7,008 bases of DNA from the NCBI GenBank assembly GCA_013042255.1, contig JABDQK010000054.1:1-7008 (forward strand), given 5' to 3'. Below the pieces are notes generated by a model. The model ran no database searches, was not told the origin of the DNA, and saw nothing but the letters and a program-made list of their open reading frames with translations. The translations under genes were made by a program, and so were the position numbers. This document shows, piece by piece, positions 6,643-7,008 of this stretch (its first letter is position 1; every line of letters starts with the position of its first letter). This DNA comes from Flavobacteriaceae bacterium. Lineage in GTDB: Bacteria > Bacteroidota > Bacteroidia > Flavobacteriales > Flavobacteriaceae.

Positions 6643-6981
6643 TTACGCTTTAGCTTTTAATCTAGTTCTTCTTTTTTCAGCCCACTCAATCGCGTGCTTG
6701 TCTAATTTTACCGTCAAAAAACGCATAATGCGCTCATCCCTGCGGAATTCCTGCTCATAGGGAGCAATTACTGCACCGGGAGCGGTAAATTCGAACAAAT
6801 GGTAAAAGCCACTTTTTTTGTGTTGTATGGGATATGCCAGTTTTTTCAGGCCCCAATTTTCCTTTGACACCATTTTGGCATCATTCTTAATTAAGAAATC
6901 TTCAAATTTCTTAACTGTTTCCTCTATCTGAACATCAGATAGAACGGGATTTAAAATGAAAACAGTTTCGTAATGATTCAT
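6643..6981 (-). CDS. rpsF: Small-subunit ribosomal protein bS6
   Basis: A 112-residue bS6 with the ferredoxin-like fold of the family; it forms a heterodimer with bS18 in the 30S platform. Recognisable parts are the opening [12 protein letters not shown], the central [19 protein letters not shown] (42-60), and the late strand with [17 protein letters not shown] (81-97). The basic end RRTRLKAKA has no long acidic or glutamate tail. It is the first gene of the rpsF-rpsR-rplI operon visible here. The ATG at 6981 fits the universal N terminus; only AT-rich leader without a Shine-Dalgarno sequence precedes it. Any promoter lies beyond the window edge. Confidence 0.98.
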   Translation of the reverse strand: MNHYETVFILNPVLSDVQIEETVKKFEDFLIKNDAKMVSKENWGLKKLAYPIQHKKSGFYHLFEFTAPGAVIAPYEQEFRRDERIMRFLTVKLDKHAIEWAEKRRTRLKAKA

Positions 6982-7008
6982 ATTGTTATACTATTTTTAG
7001 GAGCGCAA
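6982..7008 (-). other. Proximal leader of rpsF, truncated by the window edge
   Basis: Only 27 nt upstream of rpsF are present. They read on the minus strand as TTGCGCTCC followed by an AT-rich run to the ATG. The GC-rich start could be the 3' arm of a leader hairpin. Many bacteria have an S6:S18-binding leader RNA at this place, but the pairing partner would be outside the window, so it cannot be judged. Confidence 0.25.

Noticed and set aside
6982..7008. An S6:S18-binding leader RNA upstream of rpsF
   Set aside because: Only 27 nt are in the window, so neither the paired stem nor the recognition bulge can be seen.

Overview
The window reads as an ordinary chromosomal core segment of a Bacteroidota bacterium, most likely a marine-type member of the Flavobacteriaceae. 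Four things point there: a large Oar-like TonB-dependent receptor with an N-terminal carboxypeptidase-regulatory-like domain, a small lineage-restricted protein of the DUF6495 type, start codons mostly without Shine-Dalgarno sequences, and a TAnnTTTG-type -7 promoter element. The lineage call is inferred from protein resemblance, since no rRNA is present.

Layout from left to right. Positions 2-85 hold the last codons of a plus-strand gene that begins outside the window. A plus-strand Nudix hydrolase (142-690) follows. Everything else is on the minus strand. hisS (685-2061) runs tail-to-tail into the Nudix gene, and the two stop codons share one hexamer. hisS lies 28 bp downstream of a DUF6495-type gene (2090-2560), probably in one transcription unit. 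Further upstream on the minus strand is a 1058-residue TonB-dependent receptor (2608-5784), bounded on both sides by clear intrinsic terminators. Last comes the ribosomal protein operon rpsF-rpsR-rplI (6981 down to 5876), with 4 and 13 bp gaps and no priB or ssb between rpsF and rpsR.

The genes work mainly in translation (histidyl-tRNA synthetase and ribosomal proteins bS6, bS18 and bL9). They are joined by a nucleotide or isoprenoid-like diphosphate hydrolase of unknown substrate and one outer-membrane receptor with no SusD partner in view. I see no mobile element, CRISPR array, RNA gene, defence system or biosynthetic cluster, and no evidence for an undescribed system. The points worth a second look are regulatory and evolutionary: a promoter that appears to sit inside a terminator ahead of the DUF6495-hisS unit, the very short receptor leader next to the ribosomal operon terminator, the eukaryote-like signature residues of the HisRS, and the isopentenyl-diphosphate-isomerase-like metal ligands in a Nudix protein without the isomerase cysteine. 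No stretch longer than 300 bases lacks a gene. The longest gap is the 91 bp between the receptor and rplI.
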